Source: Candidatus Binatus soli
GTDB taxonomy: Bacteria; Desulfobacterota; Binatia; Binatales; Binataceae
NCBI GenBank assembly: GCA_002479255.1
Contig: DLMJ01000046.1
Location: 62,001 to 126,000, forward strand
Length of the DNA stretch: 64,000 nt
Reading direction: 5' to 3'
Under the pieces are notes generated by a model that did not search any database, was not told where the DNA came from, and saw nothing but the letters and a program-made list of their open reading frames with translations. How positions within the stretch are numbered: the first letter of the stretch is position 1; each line of letters starts with the position of its first letter. A program made the translations under genes and the position numbers. Below are positions 32,822-41,331 of this stretch, piece after piece.

Positions 32822-33052
32822 AGGCGGCTGTTATTCTATATCATTGCTTCAACTCTTTGCGCTGTGGTATTTCGGGATAACCCATGAATTCTTCCACGGT
32901 TCGCCAAGACCGAGACGACCGCTTGCATTTTCGGACCGCCGATTCCGTTATTCGAGCCGATCGCGCCCCAAACGCCCGCGCCCGAGCTGTCCGCGGCTAA
33001 ACCAACGACTTCACCCGTCGTCACTCGATGCGGCGCGGGACTATTTCATCTT

Positions 33053-34099
33053 ATGGATCAGGCGTTCACCAGGCAGAAAATCAAGGAATTGCGCGCGATG
33101 GTCGGCGAAGGCGATCGGGTTGCGATCGTGCTGCAGGACGATCCCGATCCCGACGCGATGGCGAGCGCGATGGCGCTGCGTACGCTGCTCGGGCGCAACA
33201 AGCAGACCACGCCGCTGTTCGCGTTCAAGCCGGTCACGCGGCCGGAAAATCTCACCATGGAGCATCTGCTGGAGATCGAAATCCTGCCGGCCGATACGGA
33301 GGAGCTGCGCGCCTTCGACAAGATTGCGATGGTCGATGTTCAGCCGCCGTACTTTGGCGAGAAAATTCCGCGCGCCGATATCGTGATCGATCATCATACC
33401 GGCTACCCCGGCGGCGCCGCCGCGTTCGAGGACGTGCGTACGAAATACGGCGCGACTGCGACGATCATGACCGAGTACCTGGTCACGGCTGACGAAAAAA
33501 TCAGCGAGCGTCTGGCGACTGCGTTGCTCTACGGAATTCGCAGCGACACTTTGGCGTTGTCGCGCCGCGTGACCGACGACGACCTGCAAGCATTCACGCG
33601 TCTGGTTCCGCTGGCCAACTACAGTATGCTCCGGCAGATCGATCGTCCCGAGCTGCCGCTCAGTTTCGCGCAAATCCTGGCGCGCGCGATGAAACGGATG
33701 GTGGTCAAGGATCGCCTGGTCGTGCTCAATCTTGGCCCTGTCGAGCGCGACGACCTGATCGTGCAGATGGCGGACTTCTGCCTGCAGTTCGAGGGCGTGG
33801 CGTGGGTGGCGGTCGCAGGCAAGTTGGGCGGCAAGCTGGTGATAAGTGTGCGCAACCATGGCATGAGCGGCGACAACGCGGGCGAGGCGGTGAAGAATCT
33901 GTTCGCCGATATCGGCAGCGCCGGCGGCCATCGCAACATGGCCAAAGCGGTGATCCCGCTGCGAGCATGGCGGCGGCGCGAGGGGACGACCCGTGACGCG
34001 CAAATCGAATCGCGGCTGCGCGAGTTGTTCAGCGCGTGGATCAAGGGCGAGGCCGAAGCTGGCGCGGTTCGCAGCGGGCCCGGCCGCAACGGCAACTGA
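33053..34099 (+). CDS. DHH/DHHA1-family phosphoesterase
   Basis: A 348-residue protein of the DHH superfamily (nanoRNase, RecJ-like and PDE relatives). Visible metal ligands are DDPDPDAMASA (motif II with DxD) and VIDHHTG (DHH), and the C-terminal DHHA1 motif is GSAGGHRNMAKA. This arrangement fits oligoribonuclease/pAp phosphatase or cyclic-dinucleotide phosphodiesterase members, which cannot be separated by eye. The first Asp-rich motif appears in VAIVLQDDPDPDA. It starts at an ATG at 33053 and is a single gene divergent from the lysS unit. Confidence 0.88.
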   Translation: MDQAFTRQKIKELRAMVGEGDRVAIVLQDDPDPDAMASAMALRTLLGRNKQTTPLFAFKPVTRPENLTMEHLLEIEILPADTEELRAFDKIAMVDVQPPYFGEKIPRADIVIDHHTGYPGGAAAFEDVRTKYGATATIMTEYLVTADEKISERLATALLYGIRSDTLALSRRVTDDDLQAFTRLVPLANYSMLRQIDRPELPLSFAQILARAMKRMVVKDRLVVLNLGPVERDDLIVQMADFCLQFEGVAWVAVAGKLGGKLVISVRNHGMSGDNAGEAVKNLFADIGSAGGHRNMAKAVIPLRAWRRREGTTRDAQIESRLRELFSAWIKGEAEAGAVRSGPGRNGN

Positions 34100-34151
34100 C
34101 TCGCGCCGCGTCTACCGCGCCTTAGCAGGGCAATGTATCATCCCTTGAACC

Positions 34152-35264
34152 GTGGTCGACGCATACACCTGTCTATATTGCGGGGCTGCCGGCCCTTGGA
34201 ACCGGGAGCACGTGCTGCAAGCAGCGTTTGGCACCAGCTGGGTGTTAGACGACGACGTGTGCGAACCGTGTAACTCGCGTTTCTCCCCCTTGGACTCGAA
34301 GCTCGTCGAGTTCGTGCGCGAGTTCGCTTATCTGGGACATCCGGATGTGGCTCCGGTAACTCGGCTATTGGAGGGCAAGATTGGATTGACCCGCGACGTC
34401 AGTTCCGGCGCTTGGATCAGCGTTCGAGTCGGTCCGAAAGCCAGGCCGATCCCCTTTCCGCAGCTCATATGGCTGCCGTCCAACCTGGTCTCTTTCGTCA
34501 CCGATAGGTCGCGCTGGTCTGGAAACCCGCAGGCAATTGCACTCGGTCTCTGGGAGCGTCGGCAGATAATCACCGAACTCTCGGAGGTGTCGCGCCTTCG
34601 CCTCAGGCGCTCAATAGTCAGGCAACCAGGCGTCCAACCCGCGATCGTCCGCAGCGCTCCGTACCGGTATCTCTTGCGCGCAACCACGGAAGAGATCTTG
34701 AACGAGATCGAGAAGGTGATTCGAACAGGCTCTTTGGTGGCGTCGTTAACTACTGGAAAACCTGACGCACCGATGGCGGGTAAGCAGCGCGAGAAGGTGA
34801 GAGTGGCTCACACTTACGAATTAGGCAGCTACGCGCGAGCGATCGCCAAATCTGCCATGAACTTCGTATGTGCCGCTGTTGACCGTGATCTGTCGAGGAG
34901 CGCCGATCTCGATGTGTTGAGAGCGTTCATCAATACGGGCGTGGGCCACTTTCAGCGATTCGTGACGTTCCCTTTCCTGCAAGCAACTCCGGAGAAGACG
35001 GCGCTGGGCTTTCTAGCGAAGCCAGGTTGCCACACTTTATTGGCGACCGGTTCGGGGCGCACTCCACTCGTTTTTTTCTTTCTGTATTCCCGGCTGTTCG
35101 CGATCGTAAGGCTGTGCGAGAGCCCAATATTGGCGCCTGATCGACAAGTGGTAGCACTTTTCAACTATCGGGCTCAGACTCATCAGACATTTGACACGCA
35201 GCGAGATGCCGCAGAGTTGGTCAGAGCTCTCTTTCCCACTGCGATGGGAAACGCTTCGGCCTAG
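34152..35264 (+). CDS. Putative HNH-type nuclease of an accessory region
   Basis: A 370-residue protein. The N-terminus has a compact Cys/His cluster, CLYCGAAGPWNREHVLQAAF then VCEPCNSRFSPLDSKL, resembling HNH-endonuclease motifs of the EHV/CxxCN type. The rest has no familiar domain; a C-terminal third (TPEKTALGFLAKPGCHTLLA) is hydrophobic in places but not membrane-like. The GTG start at 34152 lacks a clear ribosome binding site. Base composition is lower in GC than in neighbours, which suggests recent acquisition. A defence or mobile-element role is inference. Confidence 0.65.
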   Translation: MVDAYTCLYCGAAGPWNREHVLQAAFGTSWVLDDDVCEPCNSRFSPLDSKLVEFVREFAYLGHPDVAPVTRLLEGKIGLTRDVSSGAWISVRVGPKARPIPFPQLIWLPSNLVSFVTDRSRWSGNPQAIALGLWERRQIITELSEVSRLRLRRSIVRQPGVQPAIVRSAPYRYLLRATTEEILNEIEKVIRTGSLVASLTTGKPDAPMAGKQREKVRVAHTYELGSYARAIAKSAMNFVCAAVDRDLSRSADLDVLRAFINTGVGHFQRFVTFPFLQATPEKTALGFLAKPGCHTLLATGSGRTPLVFFFLYSRLFAIVRLCESPILAPDRQVVALFNYRAQTHQTFDTQRDAAELVRALFPTAMGNASA

Positions 35265-35297
35265 GTACAGGTCGGCAAGCTCCGTGATCGGCCTTTT

Positions 35298-35831
35298 TCA
35301 GCGGAAATCGAGGTCACATCTACACCAGTCGCACGAGATCGCGGGCGGGCAATCCTCGCCGCCCGGAAATTTCGCCGCCAGATCGATCCAGCCAATAGAT
35401 TGATTCGCCTCGCAAGAAGCGCAGCTTTGATTATCTCCAGCGACCGACCAGCGTTTTTGCTTACCTCCCCGTTCCGCCGCATCCGCCAAGTTGCCACGGC
35501 TGCGCGCGATGCACAGCTCTCGCTGAGCTACATTGAGTGCCCGGTCCGGCGAAAACTTGAACTCCTCCCGGAATAGATCGCGCAGGCGGGTGACGGCCCA
35601 GCCCTGTTCCAAGGCGCGTACCACCGCGGCCCGAAACTGCCGACGGTTACCCTTTCCAAAATCGACGACACTTTCGCCAGCATGTGCGCCCGCGTAGCGA
35701 ATTGCCGCGCGCGGCAAGAACGGGCTAGCTTTCTTCGTTGACGGCTGCTGCCGCTTCCTCGCGTTCCTTGCCACTTGGCGGAAAGCCAGAACCGAAAAAG
35801 CTGCCAATGCGATTACGCCGACTAACCACAC
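35298..35831 (-). CDS. Membrane-anchored MuF-like (phage head morphogenesis) domain protein
   Basis: A 177-residue protein with an N-terminal hydrophobic segment (LVGVIALAAFSVLAF). The C-terminal part resembles phage Mu F/SPP1 gp7 (MuF) domains: a helix around ALNVAQRELCIARSRGNLA, then KRWSVAGDNQSCASCEANQS and the cysteine-rich ending CPPAISCDWCRCDLDF, matching the family pattern W-x-D-x-x-x-C-x-x-C...CRC. No capsid, portal or terminase genes are near. MuF domains also occur alone as polymorphic-toxin or ribosyltransferase linkers. The start at the GTG at 35831 is not firm. Confidence 0.55.
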   Translation of the reverse strand: MWLVGVIALAAFSVLAFRQVARNARKRQQPSTKKASPFLPRAAIRYAGAHAGESVVDFGKGNRRQFRAAVVRALEQGWAVTRLRDLFREEFKFSPDRALNVAQRELCIARSRGNLADAAERGGKQKRWSVAGDNQSCASCEANQSIGWIDLAAKFPGGEDCPPAISCDWCRCDLDFR

Positions 35832-35912
35832 CGTCTGGGCAACGTGATCAACCTGTCAGGGAATCCCCGCCGTTCGCACCTCATTTTCTCCTCCTCTTGT
35901 CCCTTACCTGTT

Positions 35913-36020
35913 CTAACAGGCCGCCGCCGGCAGCGTCTCGGCCGGAATCCCCTCACCGTCCTTGCGCAGCCCTTCCAGATGGCAGCGCAACGCGTCGCGC
36001 GCTATCGCGCGCGACGCGTC
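35913..36020 (-). pseudogene. Possible HicB antitoxin remnant
   Basis: The frame ends RAIARDALRCHLEGLRKDGE followed by GIPAE, which matches the HicB C-terminal pattern (REALEGYLEALREDGEPIP). The N-terminal two-thirds with the strand motif and the PGC turn of HicB are absent; the similarity stops at the palindrome 35990-36019. No HicA toxin is next to it. It may be a broken type II antitoxin or chance similarity. Confidence 0.4.
35990..36019. repeat. Palindrome with 12-base arms ACGCGTCGCGCG
   Basis: ACGCGTCGCGCG (35990-36001) and CGCGCGACGCGT (36008-36019) are perfect inverted repeats with a six-base loop. It lies inside the possible HicB remnant and could mark the recombination point that truncated it, or be a cruciform or binding site. 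Confidence 0.8.
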
Positions 36021-36146
36021 GAGCGTCCGGCAACGAAGTAGCCACATACCGCCGGATTGTACGCCCGAAGTGGACGCGCGGAAACTCTGAGTAATTTGGG
36101 TATTCCACAGTGTATGCGGCGCGTCGGGCAATCGCGCCGCAGTTGT

Positions 36147-36240
36147 CCCTCACCCGCGCCGGAGGCACGGCCTCTCCCGGGAAGCTGCACCCTCACCCGC
36201 GCCAGGGGTGCGGCCTCTCCCGCAACAAAGCGGGAGAGGC
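36147..36240. repeat. CCCTCACCCGCGCC direct repeat and adjoining hairpin
   Basis: CCCTCACCCGCGCC stands at 36147-36160 and 36190-36203, each followed by a variable G-rich spacer and GCCTCTCCCG. The second copy continues into the hairpin GCCTCTCCCGC-AACAAA-GCGGGAGAGGC (36213-36240). The layout resembles dispersed palindromic elements inserted in intergenic DNA. Confidence 0.75.
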
Positions 36241-36372
36241 GGGTAACAAGTCGCGCGGAACGCGGCAGCCTAACTCGGGCGAGGTAAATCTTTATGCGAG
36301 CGCGGGGGCGGGCGGTTTACCGGTTGCGGCGATTTCCATATCGTAGTTGGCGCCGATGTGTGATCTGCTGCG

Positions 36373-37827
36373 ATGAGTCCGAGGCTGTTCAGAATTTCCC
36401 CGCTTGAGTTCCTGGCGCCGATGATCGTCGGCTGCGCGCTGTTCATGGAGATGCTCGACTCGACGGTCATCTCGACCGCGCTGCCGGTGATGGCCAAGTC
36501 GTTGGGCGAGGACCCGATCAAGCTCAACCTCGCGATCACCTCCTACCTGCTGAGCCTGGCGGTATTTATTCCGATCAGCGGCTGGATGGCGGATCGATTC
36601 GGTGCGCGCACGGTGTTTCGCGCCGCGATTGTGATCTTCACGATCGGTTCGGTGCTGTGCGGACTGTCGCAATCGCTGCCGCAACTGGTCGCCGCGCGTA
36701 TTGCGCAGGGCTTCGGCGGGGCGATGATGGTGCCGGTCGGCCGTTTGATCGTTCTGAAAACCGTGGCCAAGTCCGAGCTGGTAACCGCGATGTCGTATTT
36801 GACCGTGCCCGCGGTGTTGGGACCGGTGGTTGGGCCGCCGATCGGCGGGTTTATCGTGACCTATTATTCGTGGCGCTGGATTTTCTTCATCAACGTGCCG
36901 ATCGGCATGATCGGGATCGCGCTGGTCACCTGGTACATCCCCAATATCCGCGAGGACGCGGTCTTCCCGCTCGATCTCCGCGGCTTTCTGCTCACGGGCC
37001 TGGGACTGGCGGGTCTGGTCTTCGGCTTCGAGTCGATCGGCCGCGGCGTGATTCCCGCCGGCATCATCATGTGCGTGATGGCGGCAGGCGGCATGAGCAT
37101 GGCGCTCTACATCCTGCACGCCAAGCGGATCGACTATCCGATAATCGACCTTGGGTTGATGAAAATCCCGACCTTCAACGCGGCTACGCTGGGCGGCGGA
37201 CTTTTTCGGATGGGGATCGGCGCGTTGCCGTTTTTGTTGGCGATGCTGCTGCAGGTGGTGTTCGGACTCACCCCGTTCGCTTCGGGAATGCTGACGTTCG
37301 CCAGCGCCGCGGGCGCGTTGTTCATGAAGATGGCGGCGACGCCAATCATCCGGCGCCTGGGTTTCCGCTCGGTGTTGATCGGCAACGGCGTGCTCAGCGC
37401 TTTCATCATGATGAGCTACGCGCTGTTCCGCTCGACGACGCCCCACTTCGTAATCGTGATGGCGCTGCTGACCGGAGGATTTTTCCGCTCGCTTCAATTC
37501 ACCGCGCTGGGAAGCCTGGCCTATGCCGACGTGCCCAACTTGATGATGAGCGGCGCGAGCAGCCTGTCGAGCATGGCACAGCAACTGTTTTTGAGCCTGG
37601 GCGTGGCGCTGGGCGCGATGGTGCTGCACATCAGTCTGGGCGGGCGCAGCTCGGCTCATCTGTCGGTGCATGATTTCACCCCGGCCTTTTTGGTGATGGG
37701 ACTTCTCGCGCTGGCGTCGTCGCTGCTTTTCATCCCGCTGGAGTATCATGCCGGCGCTGAAGTGAGCGGGCGGCGGGCAGGCGTCGAGCTTGCTCGCACG
37801 GCGCAGACAATTCCGGAAGCTAATTGA
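36373..37827 (+). CDS. MFS multidrug exporter, DHA2 (EmrB/QacA) family
   Basis: Inner-membrane drug:H+ antiporter-type protein of 484 residues. The first helix contains LFMEMLDSTVISTALPVMA, and motif A is GWMADRFGARTVF. Motif C is LGPVVGPPIGGFIVTYYSWRWIFFINVP, split by the usual helix boundary, which is characteristic of exporters. Some 12-14 hydrophobic helices follow. It is followed at 43 bases by the HPr gene on the same strand. The substrate is unknown. Confidence 0.9.
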   Translation: MSPRLFRISPLEFLAPMIVGCALFMEMLDSTVISTALPVMAKSLGEDPIKLNLAITSYLLSLAVFIPISGWMADRFGARTVFRAAIVIFTIGSVLCGLSQSLPQLVAARIAQGFGGAMMVPVGRLIVLKTVAKSELVTAMSYLTVPAVLGPVVGPPIGGFIVTYYSWRWIFFINVPIGMIGIALVTWYIPNIREDAVFPLDLRGFLLTGLGLAGLVFGFESIGRGVIPAGIIMCVMAAGGMSMALYILHAKRIDYPIIDLGLMKIPTFNAATLGGGLFRMGIGALPFLLAMLLQVVFGLTPFASGMLTFASAAGALFMKMAATPIIRRLGFRSVLIGNGVLSAFIMMSYALFRSTTPHFVIVMALLTGGFFRSLQFTALGSLAYADVPNLMMSGASSLSSMAQQLFLSLGVALGAMVLHISLGGRSSAHLSVHDFTPAFLVMGLLALASSLLFIPLEYHAGAEVSGRRAGVELARTAQTIPEAN

Positions 37828-37870
37828 TCGCGCGCATTTGTTTACCGAAGCGCGCGATACCTTTATCGTA

Positions 37871-38149
37871 ATGCTCGTGAATGTGGCGGAGGCGACTGTG
37901 GAGGTCAAGAACCGGCTCGGACTTCATCTGCGGGCCGCATCCGCGCTGGCGCAGACGGCCGCAAAATTCGCCTCGCAGGTCATGATTGGCCGCGGCAAGA
38001 ACCTGGTCAGCGCCAAGAGCATGACCAGCCTGATGATGCTGGGGGCGGCCCAAGGCTCCAAGCTCAAGCTGCGAGCCGAAGGAGCGGACGCGCGCGAAGC
38101 TCTCAAAGCCGTCCAGACGCTGTTCGAGCAGCGCTTCGGCGAGGAATGA
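37871..38149 (+). CDS. ptsH: HPr phosphocarrier protein
   Basis: Small phosphorelay protein of 92 residues. The active-site histidine is in NRLGLHLRAAS, where most HPr proteins read GLHARPA: the Arg after His+1 is kept, but the Pro is replaced by Ala. A regulatory-serine-type region is in SAKSMTSLMMLGA. I use the ATG at 37871 because the HPr fold begins right after it; the frame is open further upstream. It would feed the PtsN protein encoded 6 kb away, forming a nitrogen-type PTS without sugar transporters in view. Confidence 0.88.
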   Translation: MLVNVAEATVEVKNRLGLHLRAASALAQTAAKFASQVMIGRGKNLVSAKSMTSLMMLGAAQGSKLKLRAEGADAREALKAVQTLFEQRFGEE

Positions 38150-38411
38150 GCGCGCAGATTCGATGCGCCGCGGGCAGCCCGGCAGTGTTCGCTGCGCGCC
38201 ATCTTGATTCTGTCCGATTGGTCAGTTATACCCTTCACTACCCGAAAATCTTGAGGCGCGCTGCTGTTTTTTCGCTTTTCGGCAGGCGCTATGCTGACCG
38301 GTCTGGAACAAAACTCAATTGAAGCCCTCAGTCCCTCGCGCCGCCCGCATAAGTTGAATTCCGGTCTGCGACGGGGCACTCGAAAACACGCTTTTCAAGG
38401 AGCAATCGCGA

Positions 38412-39599
38412 ATGCCGCTTAAGGATTTCCTGTTCACGTCCGAGTCGGTCTCCGAAGGCCATCCGGACAAAATGTGCGATCAGATTTCAGACGCCGTGCT
38501 GGATGCGCTGCTCACCGAGGACCCCGACTCGCGCGTCGCGCTCGAGTCGCTGGCCAAGACCGGGCTTATCGTGCTGGCCGGGGAGATAACCAGCCGGGCG
38601 CACCTCGACTATGTGAGGATCGCGCGGCAGACCGCGGTCGAAATCGGGTACGACAGCACCGACGTCGGTTTCGACGGCAATCGGTGCGCGGTGCTGACCG
38701 CGATCGAGCCGCAGTCGGCCGATATCTCGCAGGGTGTCACCGAGGGCCAAGGGCTGCACAAGGAACAGGGCGCCGGCGATCAGGGCCTGATGTTCGGTTT
38801 CGCGTGCGACGAGACGCCGGAGGCGATGCCGCTGCCGATCGCGATGGCGCATCGGCTGATGGAAAATCTGACCAAGCTGCGCAAAAGCCGCCAGCTCGAT
38901 TTTCTGCGTCCCGACTCCAAGAGCCAGGTCACGGTGCGCTACGCCGACGGCCGCCCGGTGGAAGTGACGGCGGTCGTCATCTCGACGCAGCATTCGCCCA
39001 ACGTCAAATACGAAAAAATCCGCGAGTCGATCATCGAGGAATTGATCAAGAAGACGATTCCCGAACAGTACCTGACCCGCGCCACGGTCTATCACGTCAA
39101 TCCCACCGGCAGCTTCATCATCGGCGGACCGCACGGCGATTGCGGACTCACCGGGCGCAAAATCATCGTCGATACCTACGGCGGCTACGGCCGTCACGGC
39201 GGCGGCGCGTTCTCGGGGAAGGACCCGAGCAAGGTCGATCGCTCGGCCTGCTACATGGCGCGTCACGTGGCTAAGAATGTTGTCGCGGCGGGACTCGCCA
39301 CGAAATGCGAAATCCAGGTCGCCTACGCGATCGGCGTCGCCGAGCCGGTCTCGCTGCTAATCGATACCTTCGACACCGGCATCGTGCCCCAGCACAAACT
39401 CTCAGCCACCCTGCGCGAGCTGTTCGATTTCCGGCCCGCCGGAATCATCAAGACGCTGAACTTGAAGCGCCCGATCTATCAGCCGACCGCAGCCTACGGG
39501 CATTTCGGCCGCATTCCGCATGACGGGCTGTTCCCGTGGGAGCGGGTCGATATGGCCGAGACTCTGCGCAATGCGTTCGGGCTCGACGGCCGCGGCTGA
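38412..39599 (+). CDS. metK: S-adenosylmethionine synthetase
   Basis: Makes SAM from methionine and ATP. The 395-residue protein shows the three MetK signatures: FTSESVSEGHPDKMCDQISD at the start, GAGDQGLMFGFAC in the middle, and GGGAFSGKDPSKVDRSA with the catalytic loop region. AAGGAG lies 8 bases upstream of the ATG. ahcY follows after 52 bases, so the two methyl-cycle genes form an operon. I see no SAM or SAH riboswitch in the 260-base leader. Confidence 0.96.
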   Translation: MPLKDFLFTSESVSEGHPDKMCDQISDAVLDALLTEDPDSRVALESLAKTGLIVLAGEITSRAHLDYVRIARQTAVEIGYDSTDVGFDGNRCAVLTAIEPQSADISQGVTEGQGLHKEQGAGDQGLMFGFACDETPEAMPLPIAMAHRLMENLTKLRKSRQLDFLRPDSKSQVTVRYADGRPVEVTAVVISTQHSPNVKYEKIRESIIEELIKKTIPEQYLTRATVYHVNPTGSFIIGGPHGDCGLTGRKIIVDTYGGYGRHGGGAFSGKDPSKVDRSACYMARHVAKNVVAAGLATKCEIQVAYAIGVAEPVSLLIDTFDTGIVPQHKLSATLRELFDFRPAGIIKTLNLKRPIYQPTAAYGHFGRIPHDGLFPWERVDMAETLRNAFGLDGRG

Positions 39600-39651
39600 T
39601 AGCCCCGCGCTCTCCACCAAACCAGACAGAAACTTTCGGAGTTTGAACACG

Positions 39652-40968
39652 ATGGCCACGACGGCAAGAAAGCTCAAAGCAATTCCTAAATCCCGCGCCA
39701 ACGGAAACGGACGCGACTTCGACGTGCACGACCTCGGACTCGCCGAGGCCGGACGCAAGCGGATCGAATGGGCCGACAAACAGATGCCCGTGCTGCGCCG
39801 GCTGCGCGAGCGATTCGCGAAAGAACTGCCGCTCAAGGGCCAGCGGCTGGGCGCCTGCCTGCATATCACCTGCGAGACCGCCAACCTGCTCCGCACCCTC
39901 AAGGCGGGCGGCGCCGAAGTGCTCGCCTGCGCGTCCAATCCGCTCTCGACGCAGGATGACGTCGCGGCGGCGCTCGTCGATCAGTACGGCATCCCCACCT
40001 TTGCCATCCACGGCGAAAATCGCGACACCTACTACGCCCATCTGCGCGCCGTGCTCGAACGCCGTCCGACGATCACGATGGACGACGGCGCCGACCTCGT
40101 CAGCCTGCTTCACACCGAGTTCGCCGGCCATGCCGGCGGCGTCAAGGCGAGCATGGAGGAAACGACCACGGGAGTAATCCGGCTGCGCGCGATGGCCAAG
40201 GATGGCGCGCTCAAGATTCCGGTCGTCGCGGTCAACGACGCACAGACCAAGCATCTGTTCGACAATCGTTATGGCACCGGCCAGTCCACGCTTGACGGCA
40301 TCATCCGCGCTACCGGCGTTCTGATCGCGGGTTCGGTCGTGGTGGTGGCGGGCTACGGCTATTGCGGCCGCGGCATCGCGTCACGCGCGCGCGGGCTTGG
40401 CGCCGACGTAATCGTCACGGAAGTTAATCCGATTCGCGCGTTGGAAGCCGCGATGGACGGATTCCGCGTGATGAAGATGATCGAGGCGGCGAAAGTCGGC
40501 GATATTTTCATCTCCGCGACCGGCGACAAGCACGTTCTCACTTCCGCGCATTTCGCCCTGATGAAGGATGGCGCGTTCCTCAGCAACTCGGGCCATTTCG
40601 ATATCGAGATCGACGTCGCTTACCTGAACGACGCCGCGAAAAAGATCGATCGCGACGTCACCCGCAACATCGACGCGTACCATCTTTCCAACGGGCGCAT
40701 CGTCTATCTCCTCGGCGAGGGACGGCTGGTTAACCTCGCTTGCGCCGAAGGCCATCCCGCGCAGGTCATGGACATGAGTTTCGCGACGCAGGCGATGGCG
40801 TCGGAGTGGGTGGCAAAGGGCGCGCAGCTCGCGGTCAAGGTTCATGAGGTACCGGTCGAGATCGAGGAGGAAATCGCCGGCGTGAAGCTGGCCGCGATGA
40901 GTCTCAAGATCGATACGCTGACCGCCGAGCAGCGCAAGTACCTGGCAAGCTGGGAATCCGGCACCTAA
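39652..40968 (+). CDS. ahcY: S-adenosylhomocysteinase
   Basis: NAD-dependent hydrolysis of SAH to adenosine and homocysteine. The 438-residue protein has CLHITCETANLLRTLKAGGA, the NAD-binding VVVVAGYGYCGRGIA, and the catalytic SNSGHFDIEID region, ending with a shortened tail (LTAEQRKYLASWESGT rather than KPDHYRY). I chose the ATG at 39652 because the frame 5' of it overlaps the end of metK and the family starts LGLAEAGRKRIEWADKQMP soon after. It completes the methyl cycle begun by metK. Confidence 0.94.
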   Translation: MATTARKLKAIPKSRANGNGRDFDVHDLGLAEAGRKRIEWADKQMPVLRRLRERFAKELPLKGQRLGACLHITCETANLLRTLKAGGAEVLACASNPLSTQDDVAAALVDQYGIPTFAIHGENRDTYYAHLRAVLERRPTITMDDGADLVSLLHTEFAGHAGGVKASMEETTTGVIRLRAMAKDGALKIPVVAVNDAQTKHLFDNRYGTGQSTLDGIIRATGVLIAGSVVVVAGYGYCGRGIASRARGLGADVIVTEVNPIRALEAAMDGFRVMKMIEAAKVGDIFISATGDKHVLTSAHFALMKDGAFLSNSGHFDIEIDVAYLNDAAKKIDRDVTRNIDAYHLSNGRIVYLLGEGRLVNLACAEGHPAQVMDMSFATQAMASEWVAKGAQLAVKVHEVPVEIEEEIAGVKLAAMSLKIDTLTAEQRKYLASWESGT

Positions 40969-41040
40969 CCGGCTGACGCTACGCTGCGGCGACGGCCGGC
41001 GCGGATGGGGCGAACCGACACTTCGGCAAGGAGTCCCGCA

Positions 41041-41328
41041 ATGATTATGCACAATCCGCCGCATCCCGGCGAAGTGATCCGCGAACTGTGCCTCCAACCC
41101 CTTGGCATTTCTGTTACTGCGGCGGCCAGGAGTCTCGGCGTGACACGCAAGGCTCTGTCGGAACTGCTCAACGGCAAGTCAGGAGTCAGCCCCTCGATGG
41201 CGTTGCGACTCGCTATCGCTTTCGATTCATCGCCCGAGAGTTGGCTCAACATGCAGCAGCAGTACGACCTTTACCGCGCCCGAAAGAATCCGGGCCTTCG
41301 GCGCGTCAAAAGGCTGAGCGCCGCGTAA
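41041..41328 (+). CDS. higA: HigA-family addiction-module antitoxin (orphan)
   Basis: A helix-turn-helix protein of 95 residues. HNPPHPGEVIRELCLQPLGI and VTAAARSLGVTRKALSELLN are the HigA/VapI signature, and the tail ESWLNMQQQYDLYRARK is typical. AAGGAG is 7 bases before the ATG. HigB toxins normally lie just upstream of HigA, but only 72 bases separate it from ahcY, so this antitoxin is orphan or has its toxin elsewhere. Confidence 0.85.
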   Translation: MIMHNPPHPGEVIRELCLQPLGISVTAAARSLGVTRKALSELLNGKSGVSPSMALRLAIAFDSSPESWLNMQQQYDLYRARKNPGLRRVKRLSAA

Positions 41329-41331
41329 TCG

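Larger units (their letters stand above)
35832..36372. other. Repeat-rich intergenic stretch before the MFS gene
   Basis: About 540 bases without an intact gene. It contains a possible hicB remnant (35913-36020), a 12-base-arm palindrome at 35990-36019, two copies of CCCTCACCCGCGCC (36147 and 36190), and a perfect GCCTCTCCCGC/GCGGGAGAGGC hairpin at 36213-36240. The last two belong to a class of dispersed repeats seen in many genomes. Confidence 0.7.

Noticed and set aside
32836..33024. 62-codon reverse frame between lysS and the DHH gene
   Set aside because: Gly/Ala-rich composition without domain or ribosome binding site; region is a short divergent intergenic gap.
36292..37908. 538-codon open frame opposite the MFS exporter gene
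   Set aside because: It is the antisense shadow of a clear 12-14 helix transporter; the translation is Arg/His-rich low complexity typical of GC-rich antisense frames.
38150..38411. SAM or SAH riboswitch upstream of metK-ahcY
   Set aside because: The leader shows no recognisable conserved core of these riboswitches by eye; a covariance-model search would be needed to find a diverged one.
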